Counted from the first letter of the stretch, positions 32,406 through 40,269 are shown. The stretch is 46,764 nt of DNA from Chloroflexota bacterium (GCA_023381565.1 JAMCRR010000090.1:1-46764), one strand, 5' to 3'. Notes: generated from the sequence alone by a model not told the origin. Translations and numbers: made by a program.

Positions 32406-32438
32406 GGCGCTCCTGCGCCACTCTGACGGAGGACCGTC
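32406..32438 (+). repeat. Two adjacent hairpins with complementary loops
   Basis: Hairpin 1 is GGCGC-TCCT-GCGCC (32406-32419). Hairpin 2 is GACGG-AGGA-CCGTC (32425-32438). Each has a perfect 5-bp stem and a 4-nt loop, and the loops TCCT and AGGA are exact reverse complements, so in RNA they could form a kissing pair. No T-run follows. They lie 35 nt after the secreted propeller gene. Confidence 0.4.
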
Positions 32439-32534
32439 GGGAAAGATACGTCACACCCGAGACCGGTGGGACGAGATTACCAGGCTATGACTCAATTATT
32501 CCCCGCTGAAGCCTGCCTGTTTTCGGGTTGATTG

Positions 32535-32540
32535 TATAAT
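32535..32540 (+). promoter_or_regulatory. -10 box of the YegP-like gene
   Basis: TATAAT at 32535-32540 directly after ATTG; TTGA upstream is too close for a -35. The leader would be about 48 nt and ends in AAGGAGGG. Confidence 0.4.
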
Positions 32541-32594
32541 GATGAATTAGATCGATCTATTTAATCCGAGTTCTACATCTCCAAGGAGGGTAAT

Positions 32595-32930
32595 GTGGCT
32601 GGGAAGTTTGTATTGAAGAAAAATACGAAAGACCAATATTATTTCAATCTTTTAGCTGGCAATAATCAAGTTATTCTATCCAGCGAAACCTACGCGAGCA
32701 AAGAAAACGCCTTGAACGGCATCGAGTCCGTCAAAAAGAATGCCGGCAAAGACACCAACTTCGAAAAGAAGTTGTCCACCAAGGGCGACCCATTCTTCGT
32801 ACTCAAAGCTCCCAACGGGCAGATCATTGGCAAAAGTGAGATGTACTCATCGGAAACAGCTATGGACAAAGGGATCGCTTCGGTGAAATCCAATGCCCCG
32901 GATGCCACCGTTGTAGAAGAAGCGAGCTAG
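32595..32930 (+). CDS. YegP-like protein (tandem DUF1508)
   Basis: 111 residues from a GTG start; GGAGG (32585-32589) lies 5 nt before it. An ATG at 32593 is in another frame and leads to an early stop. The protein consists of two copies of the short DUF1508 repeat: residues about 4-48 (KFVLKKNTKDQYYFNLLAGNNQVILSSETYASKENALNGIESVKKNA) and about 57-105 (FFVLKAPNGQIIGKSEMYSSETAMDKGIASVKSNAP). It is small and soluble, found in many bacteria, with no firmly established biochemical role. It stands alone with its own promoter. Confidence 0.9.
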   Translation: MAGKFVLKKNTKDQYYFNLLAGNNQVILSSETYASKENALNGIESVKKNAGKDTNFEKKLSTKGDPFFVLKAPNGQIIGKSEMYSSETAMDKGIASVKSNAPDATVVEEAS

Positions 32931-32941
32931 ATTTTTAACTA

Positions 32942-33172
32942 TTCATCGTAGTTCACCTGCCGCACAGGTTATCGAACCGTCTGCGGCAGGGTTTAACCGA
33001 GAGGGCTGGGTGCCTCCCAAACGATCCTGCCATCCAGGCCGTCGCCGGAGCTTTGCTAGGCGTGGTAATAGCATCTTTGCTGGCTTCGATGAGAGATCCT
33101 CAGGAGAACAGGAACATGTTCGCCAGGTTGGATGAGTATCTGGGGTTATTTGAGGCCGGATTACCTCTCTAG
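32942..33172 (+). pseudogene. C-terminal remnant of a TetR-family regulator
   Basis: A frame open from just after the YegP-like gene (preceding in-frame stop TAA at 32936) to TAG at 33170-33172. It reads ...RLRQGLTERAG, then NDPAIQAVAGALLGVV, IASLLASMRDPQENRN and MFARLDEYLGLFEAGLPL. The spacing and the ALLG...LLD-hh-EAGL ending are typical of the last two helices of TetR C-terminal domains. No helix-turn-helix, start codon or ribosome binding site is present. It therefore appears to be the surviving 3' end of a lost gene, truncated at the YegP-like gene. A complete TetR gene lies 225 nt downstream but has a different C-terminus. Confidence 0.5.
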
Positions 33173-33334
33173 GATTATCTATCCAAAGCCTCCCTTGAGG
33201 TAACCCTCTGAAATGCCAATATTCTTTAGGAAAATCAAATCCGAAGCCCCCGCATAACAAAGCTACAGCATGTAAGTCACTCGCGCGCAGTTTATACCCG
33301 GTGTGGCTCGTTTTGCACACCTTACCAAAATACA

Positions 33335-33375
33335 TTGACAAATCCTCATTTTCGCTTAAAATAATAACGTACGTT
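33335..33375 (+). promoter_or_regulatory. Promoter and probable TetR operator
   Basis: TTGACA (33335-33340), a 16-nt spacer and TAAAAT (33357-33362). Just downstream is the perfect palindrome AACGTACGTT (33366-33375), followed by CGTTTTT, giving overlapping ACGTACGTTCGT half-sites as seen in operators of TetR repressors. The palindrome covers the predicted transcription start, so binding would block the tetR/phosphotransferase operon. Confidence 0.65.
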
Positions 33376-33397
33376 CGTTTTTATTCTTGGAGTTCAT

Positions 33398-34045
33398 ATG
33401 TCTCCGAAACTGACTCCCAAAGGCGAAAGCTCTCGCCAGCAAATCCTGGAGGCTGCCTACCAGATCTTCCTCGAAAAGGGCTTTCACGCCGCCACAATGC
33501 GCGATATCGCCCTGCGCTGCAGGTTAACCACCGGCGGGGTCTATACCCATTTCAGAGGCAAGGATGAAATCTTCGAGGCCGTGCTTGCTCAGCACAATCC
33601 GATCCTACAGGTGCTCCCCGCCATCCAGGCTTCTCAGGGAGATACGGTCGAGGCATTGGTCCAAGATGCTGCCCGGCGTATGGTCTCCGCTCTAGGGATG
33701 CAGCATGAGGCGTTAAATCTCGTTTTTATCGAGGTGGTCGAATTTCAAGGCCGGCATTTTAACGCTCTCTTCCCGGTGGTGTTTCCCCAATTCATGGAAA
33801 TCATCTCCCATATTACCAGCCTGGGGGACGAGCTCAGGCCTGAAATCTCCCTGCCGATCCTGGTACGCTCCTTCTTTGGCCTGTTCTTCTCTTATTTTTT
33901 GACCAACATCGTATTTTCTACGCAGTTATCCTTCGATGAGCAAACCCTGAACCGGTTCGTGGATATCTACTTATACGGCATCCTCGTCACACAGCCAGAC
34001 CGCAAGCTTCAGACTCCCCCCTCTTCACCCAAGGCGCTCCCATGA
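33398..34045 (+). CDS. TetR-family transcriptional repressor
   Basis: 215 residues. The N-terminal helix-turn-helix is canonical: SRQQILEAAYQIFLEKGFHAATMRDIALRCRLTTGGVYTHFRGKDEIFEAVL. The C-terminal ligand domain (about 70-205) is helical with VRSFFGLFFSYFLTNIVF. TTGGAG precedes the ATG. It overlaps the next gene by 4 nt, and its promoter contains a TetR-type palindrome, so it most likely represses itself and the PEP-dependent phosphotransferase-like gene until a small molecule binds. Confidence 0.92.
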   Translation: MSPKLTPKGESSRQQILEAAYQIFLEKGFHAATMRDIALRCRLTTGGVYTHFRGKDEIFEAVLAQHNPILQVLPAIQASQGDTVEALVQDAARRMVSALGMQHEALNLVFIEVVEFQGRHFNALFPVVFPQFMEIISHITSLGDELRPEISLPILVRSFFGLFFSYFLTNIVFSTQLSFDEQTLNRFVDIYLYGILVTQPDRKLQTPPSSPKALP

Positions 34046-36756
34046 CCGATGAACTCAATCACAGCTGGATTTTCCCTCTCGACTCCGGGCAGGCTAACCT
34101 GGCTCTCGCCGGCGGAAAGGGAGCCAACCTGGCGCGCCTGGTCCGGGCAGGCTTCCCCGTTCCCGGCGGTTTCATCATCAACACCCAGGCTTACCGCACC
34201 TACGCCGAGGCTAATGGGCTGGAAAAACGCATCCTGGCAGCCCTGCCGCATGAGCTTCCCGAAAACCCCGGATCGCTCCTGGAAGAGATTTCGTCTGACA
34301 TCCGCGAGTGGTTTGCCTCCGGCCAAATGCCTCTCCCCCTGGCCGCAGAACTGCGCAGCGCGTACGCCGAGCTGGCGAATGCCCCGGTGGCGGTACGCTC
34401 CTCCGCCACCGCCGAAGACCTGCCCGGGATGTCCTTCGCCGGGCAGCAAGATACCTACCTGAATGTGGTCGGCGAGTCGAGCCTGCTTGAGGCGGTGGTT
34501 AACTGCTGGAGCAGCCTGTGGACCGCCCGCGCCATCGGCTACCGCTTCCGCAACGAGGTTCCGCACGCTGAGGCGGCTCTGGCGGTGGTCGTCCAACGGA
34601 TGGTCCAGAGCCGTGCATCAGGCGTTCTGTTCACCGCCAACCCGCTCACCGGCCTGCGCAGCGAGACGGTCATCGACGCCACGCTCGGGTTGGGTGAGGC
34701 GCTCGTCTCGGGCCAGGTGGAGCCTGATCACTATGTGGTCGATCCTCAGGCGGGCCAGATCGTCTCCCGGGCGTTAGGCGCGAAAGCCCGGATGATCCAG
34801 GGGTTGGCAGGCGGCGGGACGACGGTGACAGAGCAAAATGTGCAGGCGATCCAGGCTTTACCGGACGCTCAAATCCTCATGCTTTCCCGCCTGGGGCAGC
34901 AAGCCGCAGCCCTGTTTGCCTCCCCGCAAGATATCGAGTGGGCCTGGGACGGCGAAACCCTCTTCCTGCTGCAATCTCGGCCGATTACTTCGCTTTATCC
35001 CCTGCCGGAGGGGATGCCCCCAGCGCCCCTGAAGGTGCTGTTATCCTTCGCTGCTGTTCAGGGCATTCTCGACCCCCTCACCCCCTTGGGCCGGGATATG
35101 ATTTGCGAGATCTTCGCTACAGCCGCAGGAATCTTTGGCTACCACGTCAATTTCGCCACGCAAACTGCGCTATTCACCGCAGGGGAACGCCTGTGGGGCA
35201 ACCTGACCAGCCCTTTCAGCAATTCTTTCGGTCGTAAAGTGGTCCTGGCTGGTTTAAAGTGGGGAGAACCAACGGTGCGCCAGGCACTGCTCTCTCTGGT
35301 GGATGAGTCGGGATTGCAGCCAGAAAAGACGGGTATTCGTCCCCGAACGAGGCTTAAGCTGGCGCGCTTTTTCTTGCCGATTGTTGCGAACATGTTGCTA
35401 AACATGGGCTTTCCGGCCACACGACGGCGCATGATCATCGGACGCGGCGAGCTCCTCCTGGTCCGCCGGAAGGAACATCTGAAGTCCTTCAGCGGCAGCC
35501 GGCAAGCCAGATTGAACGCAATAGCCAACATTCCCGAGTTTTATCGCCAGCAGCTTCCCAAGATGGTTATTCTATACATCTCAAGTGTAGCCAGTGGAAT
35601 GGCTTCTTATAATCTCCTGGACATCCTGGCGAAACAACTACCAGAGGGTCCCAGCGGTGGATGGCACGACCTGGTGCTGGACATTACCCGGGGCCTGCCG
35701 GGCAACCCCACCACTGAGATGGACCTGGCGCTCTGGCAAATCGCTCAAACCATCGGCCGCGATCCGGCGTCGCGGGAGGCATTTGACCACCAGACCTCCG
35801 CCGGGCTGGCAAAAGCCTATCAGGAGGGCAGGCTTCCAACCGTTATCATGCAGGCCATGTCGCAATTCCTGGAGAAGTACGGCTTGCGGGGATTGGGCGA
35901 AATCGACACCGGGCGCCCGCGTTGGAACGAAGATCCCACCCACATCTTCAGCGTGGTCGGTAACTATCTCAAAATCGAACATGTTGGCCAATCACCGGAC
36001 ATGGTTTTTACCCACAGTACTGAACGTGCTGCCAAGGCGGTAGAGCAGCTGGCAGCCGCTGCCCGAAAAAGCAAACACGGGTGGATCAAAACCCGAATAG
36101 TATATTTTTTAGCCAGGCGAGCCCGCATCTGGTTGAGCACTCGCGAACACCCTAAATTTTTCCTGGTCCGCATGATGGGCCTCACCAGGCAAGAGCTGTT
36201 GGAAGTGGGTCGTGAGTACGTTGAGTCGGGAGAGCTCGAACAGGCGGATGACCTGTTTTACCTGCATCTTCCGGAGCTTGCCGAATTTGCATCCGGAAGC
36301 TCTCAAGATTGGCGTAGCCTGATCGCCCGGCGCCGCCAGGCCTATAACCGGGAGCTTTTACGGCGGCAGATCCCTCGCTTGCTGCTCAGTGACGGGCGCG
36401 CTTTCTACGAAGGGATGCGCGCGGACGGAAATGCCGGGCAGTCCTTCTCTGGCAGCCCGGTTTCACCCGGGAGCATCGAAGGTTATGTGCGCGTGGTCCT
36501 GGACCCGCGCCAGGCGCAGCTCCTCCCCGGTGAGATTCTGGTTTGCCCGGGCACCGATCCTTCCTGGACGCCGCTTTTCCTTAGCGCGTCCGGCTTGATC
36601 ATGGAGGTCGGCGGGATGATGACGCACGGGGCAGTCGTTGCCCGCGAGTACGGTATCCCGGCCATCGTGGGTGTCGACCGGGCAACCTTGCGCTTGAAAA
36701 CCGGCCAGCGCGTTCGCCTGGATGGTTCCAGCGGTCTGATCACCCTCCTCCAATAA
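34042..36756 (+). CDS. PEP-synthase-fold phosphotransferase, rifampicin phosphotransferase-like
   Basis: 904 residues. The N-terminal ATP-grasp PEP/pyruvate-binding domain (about 15-320) begins LAGGKGANLARLVRAGFPVPGGF and contains VAVRSSATAEDLPGMSFAGQQDTYLNV and SGVLFTANPLTGL. A long central region (about 330-780) is the variable substrate domain. The C-terminal swivelling domain has VCPGTDPSWTPLFLSASGLIMEVGGMMTHGAVVAREYGIPAIVG with the phosphorylated His862. The DPxWTPLF and GGxxTHGAVVAREYGIPAVVG wording and the total length match rifampicin phosphotransferases (about 865 residues), which use ATP to form AMP, phosphate and a phosphorylated antibiotic. PEP synthases lack this central domain. 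Substrate identity cannot be proved here. It is translationally coupled to the TetR gene, as expected of an inducible detoxification enzyme. Confidence 0.85.
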   Translation: MTDELNHSWIFPLDSGQANLALAGGKGANLARLVRAGFPVPGGFIINTQAYRTYAEANGLEKRILAALPHELPENPGSLLEEISSDIREWFASGQMPLPLAAELRSAYAELANAPVAVRSSATAEDLPGMSFAGQQDTYLNVVGESSLLEAVVNCWSSLWTARAIGYRFRNEVPHAEAALAVVVQRMVQSRASGVLFTANPLTGLRSETVIDATLGLGEALVSGQVEPDHYVVDPQAGQIVSRALGAKARMIQGLAGGGTTVTEQNVQAIQALPDAQILMLSRLGQQAAALFASPQDIEWAWDGETLFLLQSRPITSLYPLPEGMPPAPLKVLLSFAAVQGILDPLTPLGRDMICEIFATAAGIFGYHVNFATQTALFTAGERLWGNLTSPFSNSFGRKVVLAGLKWGEPTVRQALLSLVDESGLQPEKTGIRPRTRLKLARFFLPIVANMLLNMGFPATRRRMIIGRGELLLVRRKEHLKSFSGSRQARLNAIANIPEFYRQQLPKMVILYISSVASGMASYNLLDILAKQLPEGPSGGWHDLVLDITRGLPGNPTTEMDLALWQIAQTIGRDPASREAFDHQTSAGLAKAYQEGRLPTVIMQAMSQFLEKYGLRGLGEIDTGRPRWNEDPTHIFSVVGNYLKIEHVGQSPDMVFTHSTERAAKAVEQLAAAARKSKHGWIKTRIVYFLARRARIWLSTREHPKFFLVRMMGLTRQELLEVGREYVESGELEQADDLFYLHLPELAEFASGSSQDWRSLIARRRQAYNRELLRRQIPRLLLSDGRAFYEGMRADGNAGQSFSGSPVSPGSIEGYVRVVLDPRQAQLLPGEILVCPGTDPSWTPLFLSASGLIMEVGGMMTHGAVVAREYGIPAIVGVDRATLRLKTGQRVRLDGSSGLITLLQ

Positions 36757-36765
36757 ACACCCCTC

Positions 36766-36793
36766 TTGACAACGCCTCAGGATGTCGTATAAT
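36766..36793 (+). promoter_or_regulatory. Near-consensus promoter of the small conserved gene
   Basis: TTGACA (36766-36771), 16 nt, TATAAT (36788-36793): the closest match to the housekeeping consensus in the window. Its -10 box overlaps the left end of the palindromic operator. Confidence 0.8.
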
Positions 36794-36821
36794 AGAATAG
36801 AACATATGTTCTATTCTATTA
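36790..36821. promoter_or_regulatory. Perfect 32-bp palindromic operator with LexA-like core
   Basis: Every base from 36790 to 36821 is matched by its mirror complement. The centre is GAACATATGTTC (36800-36811), the GAAC-N4-GTTC core of Gram-positive LexA/DinR boxes. Flanking AATAGA units repeat outward on both sides. It covers the -10 and the start of transcription, so a bound protein would shut off a very strong promoter. Confidence 0.7.
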
Positions 36822-36834
36822 GTGGAGGTGTGGG

Positions 36835-37074
36835 ATGAATATGGGTATGCTGTGGTTTGATAATGACCCCAAGGCAGACCTGACACTCAAGGTCCAGCGT
36901 GCGGCAGAATATTACCACAAAAAGTACGGCCAGAACCCCGATTTGTGCTTTGTCCATCCCAGCATGTTGGCAGGCAGTCCCATAAAATCCGGGCAGATCG
37001 AGATCCGCTCGAGCCGTACGGTCCTCCCCAACCATTTCTGGATCGGCGTCCACACCGCTCAGCCTGCTGGATAG
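36835..37074 (+). CDS. Small conserved protein of unknown function, probably damage- or stress-inducible
   Basis: 79 residues from ATG 36835, preceded by GGAGG (7-nt spacing). The sequence is soluble: LWFDNDPKADLTLKVQRAAEYYHKKYG, then PDLCFVHPSML and a C-terminal VLPNHFWIGV. It has no signal peptide or membrane segment. I recognise no named family or catalytic motif. The near-consensus promoter and the perfect palindrome over it imply tight repression with strong induction; the LexA-like core suggests the SOS response, which would make this a DNA-damage gene of unknown role. No polymerase or recombination gene is adjacent. Confidence 0.8.
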   Translation: MNMGMLWFDNDPKADLTLKVQRAAEYYHKKYGQNPDLCFVHPSMLAGSPIKSGQIEIRSSRTVLPNHFWIGVHTAQPAG

Positions 37075-37234
37075 GATGCGGCGTAGTGCGATTCTTATGG
37101 ATGATCCAGGTTTGATTGGGTATCTTTCATATTTTCCCGCCTTCACCCGCGTCCATTTCGAATCAAGCATGGGTTCTTCAGAAGATGTAAGTCGATTGCA
37201 AAGAATTCCAGAGTAATCAGACACAAAAACCAGG

Positions 37235-37378
37235 TATAATGATCGCATCAGGCGCCGGTTCTGCAACCGGCTGCCCGGTTTTTCAGACACATTACAGAAT
37301 TCATAACGGGACGTCACGCCGCACACAGGGGGGAACCACGGTCACTCCGGCGGGGCTGCTCTGGAAACATTGTTTCCA
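37235..37378 (+). promoter_or_regulatory. Promoter and structured leader of the multiheme cytochrome operon
   Basis: The 318-nt gap 37075-37392 holds a -10 box TATAAT (37235-37240) after CAGG, without a clear -35. Then comes a perfect hairpin GCCGGTT-CTGC-AACCGGC (37254-37271) followed after 7 nt by five T (37279-37283), resembling an intrinsic terminator or attenuator only 14 nt into the transcript. A perfect palindrome TGGAAAC-ATT-GTTTCCA (37362-37378) ends 14 nt before the first cytochrome ATG and could be an operator or block ribosome access. Nothing is recognised in 37075-37230. Confidence 0.5.
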
Positions 37379-37392
37379 AACACATTCGCTTT

Positions 37393-38622
37393 ATGAAACG
37401 AAGATTGCCTTTCTTTACACCGGTCGCGGTTGCCTTTACTATTATCGTCATCGCCAGCTTGGGATTTGCTATCTGGAAAAGCGGGGGCCAGAGTTTCAAT
37501 CCCGGCAGCCTGAGCGCGCTGGCGCAGCCGGGCGTCCTCCTGCAGGGCTTTGCTTCTCACGCAAGCTTCGAAGCAGAATGCAGCCTGTGCCACCAACCCC
37601 TGACGACCACTCAGGAAGGCCTGTGCACGCGCTGCCACCGCTCGATCCTCAGCCAGGCGGGCCTCCACAGCCAGATCGACGGCGGCACGAGCTGCTTTAC
37701 CTGCCACCCCGACCACCGCGGCCGCGATTTTAACCCCACCAACTATGCTCTGGCAAATTTCAACCACGAACAGACGAGCTTCTCCCTCACCGGGGCGCAC
37801 ACCCGGGTGACCTGCGACCGCTGTCATCCCAATGGAGAATACCGGCTCTCCTTCAGCAGCTCCAGCTGCGTGGCCTGCCATTCCGACGAGCAGGCCCACC
37901 CCGGTTTATTCAGTCAGGACTGCGCAGCCTGCCACACGACTCAAGGATGGGCTCCCGCCCAATACGGAGGCAAGCCATTCAACCACGCAGACACTCCCTT
38001 CGCTCTCGACCTGCACGCCAACGATACCACCGGGCAGTCCATCCGGTGCGCCTCGTGCCATGCCGGTGGCGTGAGCGCCGCCCAGACGCTGCCCGAATGC
38101 ATTCAATGCCATTCTGCCGCAGATCCGGCGAAGATGTCCGCCCATGTCGACCAATTCGGGTCTGCCTGCCTGGACTGCCACGACGGCCAGGACCGCATGG
38201 TTCCTTTCGACCACGCCGGCTACTTTCCCCTGGAAGGGCAGCATGCCAGCCTGGCCTGTGCCGACTGCCACACCCCGCAGAAATATACAGACGCCCCCAC
38301 CCAATGCTCCGGCTGCCACGACGAGCCGGACATCCACGCCGGCAGCTTCGGCCTGCAGTGCCAGGACTGTCACACCTCCTCCGCGTGGAAGCCCGCTTTA
38401 CTGCGGGTCCACCCCTTCCCTATCGACCATGGAGGCCGGGGAAACCAAACTTGCCAGACCTGCCATGAGCATTCCTATCCCCAATATACCTGCTATTCCT
38501 GCCACGACCACCAACCCGAGCAAATTGCCAACTCCCATAAGCGGGCGGGAATCACGGCAGCCGACCTGCCGGACTGCGTTCGCTGCCATCCATCTGGCGC
38601 GCAAGAACAAAACCAACCCTGA
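37393..38622 (+). CDS. Membrane-anchored 15-heme cytochrome c
   Basis: 409 residues with 15 CxxCH heme-binding motifs, the first (CSLCH) at about residue 64 and the last (CVRCH) near the end. An N-terminal hydrophobic helix (about 8-28, PFFTPVAVAFTIIVIASLGFAIW) serves as export signal and membrane anchor. The heme region has short spacing (about 20-30 residues per heme) and phrases such as FNHEQTSFSLTGAHTRVTCDRCHP and PFDHAGYFPLEGQHASLACADCHTP. The extra His in FNH, FDH and GQH elements probably supply second axial ligands. This is the cytochrome c7/doubled-CXXCH class, which passes electrons along closely stacked hemes. It is the first gene of the operon, 15 nt before the second cytochrome. 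Maturation genes (ccm/ccs) are not in the window. Confidence 0.92.
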   Translation: MKRRLPFFTPVAVAFTIIVIASLGFAIWKSGGQSFNPGSLSALAQPGVLLQGFASHASFEAECSLCHQPLTTTQEGLCTRCHRSILSQAGLHSQIDGGTSCFTCHPDHRGRDFNPTNYALANFNHEQTSFSLTGAHTRVTCDRCHPNGEYRLSFSSSSCVACHSDEQAHPGLFSQDCAACHTTQGWAPAQYGGKPFNHADTPFALDLHANDTTGQSIRCASCHAGGVSAAQTLPECIQCHSAADPAKMSAHVDQFGSACLDCHDGQDRMVPFDHAGYFPLEGQHASLACADCHTPQKYTDAPTQCSGCHDEPDIHAGSFGLQCQDCHTSSAWKPALLRVHPFPIDHGGRGNQTCQTCHEHSYPQYTCYSCHDHQPEQIANSHKRAGITAADLPDCVRCHPSGAQEQNQP

Positions 38623-38637
38623 GCACAGGAGGATACG

Positions 38638-40269
38638 ATGAAGCGCATTCTCTGGGGATTCCTGTTTCTCTTTGCCCTGACCAGCCTGGCCGCTTTCAGC
38701 TCACTGGTCATCCTATCGGCCTACGGTCCGTTCCATCCAGGTCAGGGGGAATTCTACACTGCTCAGCGCTGGGTGGAGCAGACCCTGGTCGATCTGGATC
38801 GCCGCCCGGCAGGCAAGGCCCACCACCTGATCGACATTGCCGCACGGCGCGCACGCGACTTATCCCGCCTTTCCGGAACCCCTCAGGAGCAGCTCGCTCT
38901 GGATGAGCTGGAGCAGGCTGTTTTCCAGGCGGTCAATGCCTCAGCCCATGCAGATTCAAATGACAGCGTCGCTCTCAGAGGGCAGCTGCTGAAGGTATTG
39001 GAAAAATCACACACAGCGATGTTGGGCCTCAAATCGGTCTCGAATCAGAACTCTCAGCATCTGTCTGCATTCTGGAACTGGTTGGTTGTGGTCACCCGCC
39101 TGGTGCAAAACGCTAACCTGCCGTTGGGCGCACTGATCCAATCGGCAGGCGTTAACTTGCCCTCAACTAACCTACCCGTCTCAGCCGGGAGCCAGACCGC
39201 GCAGCCCCATCCGACGCAAACAGCCGCAGAAATTACCCCGCAGCCCGTGACCTTCCCCCCCGGCAGCCCCGGAGCCGAGCACGCTTTCTTTCCTCTCGAC
39301 GGGCAGCACGCTGCATTGAGCTGCTTCGCCTGCCACCCGGGAGGCCGATATGCCGGGGCGCCAAAACTCTGCTCTGACTGCCACGCCAAAGATCTGCCCT
39401 CCATCCATTACCCGGGTGAATGCTCCACCTGCCACAACGCCGACAACTGGAGGGATGCCAGCTACGACCACTCACTCGCTCAGGCAGCAGATTGCTCTTA
39501 TTGCCACCTCCGTCTCCAACCAGACGGCCATTACAAAGCCCAATGCTCGGCCTGCCACTCGGTTCAGGCATGGAATCCCGCCAGCTTCAATCACGCGGCG
39601 ATCGGGGCTACCAACTGCCAGTCCTGCCACAGCCAGGACCAGCCATCCGGGCATTACAATGCTCAGTGTTCAGCCTGCCACAATAACAAAGAGTGGAAAC
39701 CGGCCAGCTTCAATCACACGGCAGTCGAAGCTACTAACTGCCAATCCTGCCATTCCCAATCTACACCGGATAACCATTACTCCGGGCAGTGCTCGGCTTG
39801 CCACAAGACCTCGGGCTGGAAGCCGGCCAGCTTCGATCACGCCGCGGCTGGCGCCACCGATTGCCAATCTTGCCACAGCAGCAATCGACCTTCCAGCCAC
39901 TACGCCGGGCAGTGCTCGGCTTGCCACAAGACCTCTGGCTGGAAGCCGGCCGGCTTCGACCACGCCGCGGCTGGCGCCACCGATTGCCAATCTTGCCACA
40001 GCAACGATCAACCTTCCAACCACTACGCCGGGCAGTGCTCATCCTGCCACAACACCACCTCCTGGCAGCAGGCCTCTTTCAGCCATACCTTTCCGCAGGA
40101 CCACGGCGGGGCAAACGGCCAGTGTGCCACCTGCCATCCCTCCGGGACAGACACCTGGACCTGTTTCAATTGCCACAATCAAGACGACATGAACAACAAG
40201 CACCACGATATCTCTGGTTACACCACGAACTGCATTGCCTGCCACCCGAAGGGAAATGGAGACGATTGA
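38638..40269 (+). CDS. Membrane-anchored 16-heme cytochrome c with tandem repeats
   Basis: 543 residues with 16 CxxCH motifs, the first at about residue 229. The N-terminus is a single membrane helix (about 5-28). Residues 35-185 are heme-free and helical, perhaps a stalk or docking part, and a Pro/Thr/Ser linker (about 185-215) joins it to the heme domain. Four tandem 41-residue repeats and a partial fifth occupy residues 297-480, each with one CSACH, one CQSCH and two further His. GGAGG is 7 nt before the ATG. The protein is probably held on the outer face of the cytoplasmic membrane and projects a string of hemes outward. The neighbouring genes could feed it electrons. Confidence 0.92.
   Translation: MKRILWGFLFLFALTSLAAFSSLVILSAYGPFHPGQGEFYTAQRWVEQTLVDLDRRPAGKAHHLIDIAARRARDLSRLSGTPQEQLALDELEQAVFQAVNASAHADSNDSVALRGQLLKVLEKSHTAMLGLKSVSNQNSQHLSAFWNWLVVVTRLVQNANLPLGALIQSAGVNLPSTNLPVSAGSQTAQPHPTQTAAEITPQPVTFPPGSPGAEHAFFPLDGQHAALSCFACHPGGRYAGAPKLCSDCHAKDLPSIHYPGECSTCHNADNWRDASYDHSLAQAADCSYCHLRLQPDGHYKAQCSACHSVQAWNPASFNHAAIGATNCQSCHSQDQPSGHYNAQCSACHNNKEWKPASFNHTAVEATNCQSCHSQSTPDNHYSGQCSACHKTSGWKPASFDHAAAGATDCQSCHSSNRPSSHYAGQCSACHKTSGWKPAGFDHAAAGATDCQSCHSNDQPSNHYAGQCSSCHNTTSWQQASFSHTFPQDHGGANGQCATCHPSGTDTWTCFNCHNQDDMNNKHHDISGYTTNCIACHPKGNGDD
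39526..40017 (+). repeat. Four 123-bp tandem repeats encoding diheme units
   Basis: Units start at 39526, 39649, 39772 and 39895, with a partial fifth from 40018. Each encodes HY-x3-QCSACH-x4-W-x-PA-x-F(N/D)H, then AT(N/D)CQSCHS and a 5-residue linker. Units 3 and 4 are nearly identical in DNA as well as protein, indicating recent duplication or gene conversion. The phase is exactly 41 codons throughout. Confidence 0.9.

Noticed and set aside
32943..33341. A 132-codon frame on the minus strand between the YegP-like gene and tetR
   Set aside because: No family resemblance and no ribosome binding site. The plus strand of the same region reads as a TetR C-terminal remnant instead.
37239..37733. 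A 164-codon plus-strand frame beginning in the leader of the cytochrome operon
   Set aside because: It begins inside the -10 box region and overlaps the cytochrome gene in another frame; the translation is rich in Arg, Pro and Gly without a domain.
39526..40080. Tandem repeats as a possible CRISPR or satellite array
   Set aside because: The 123-bp period is in codon phase, has no spacers and encodes conserved heme motifs, so it is a protein repeat.
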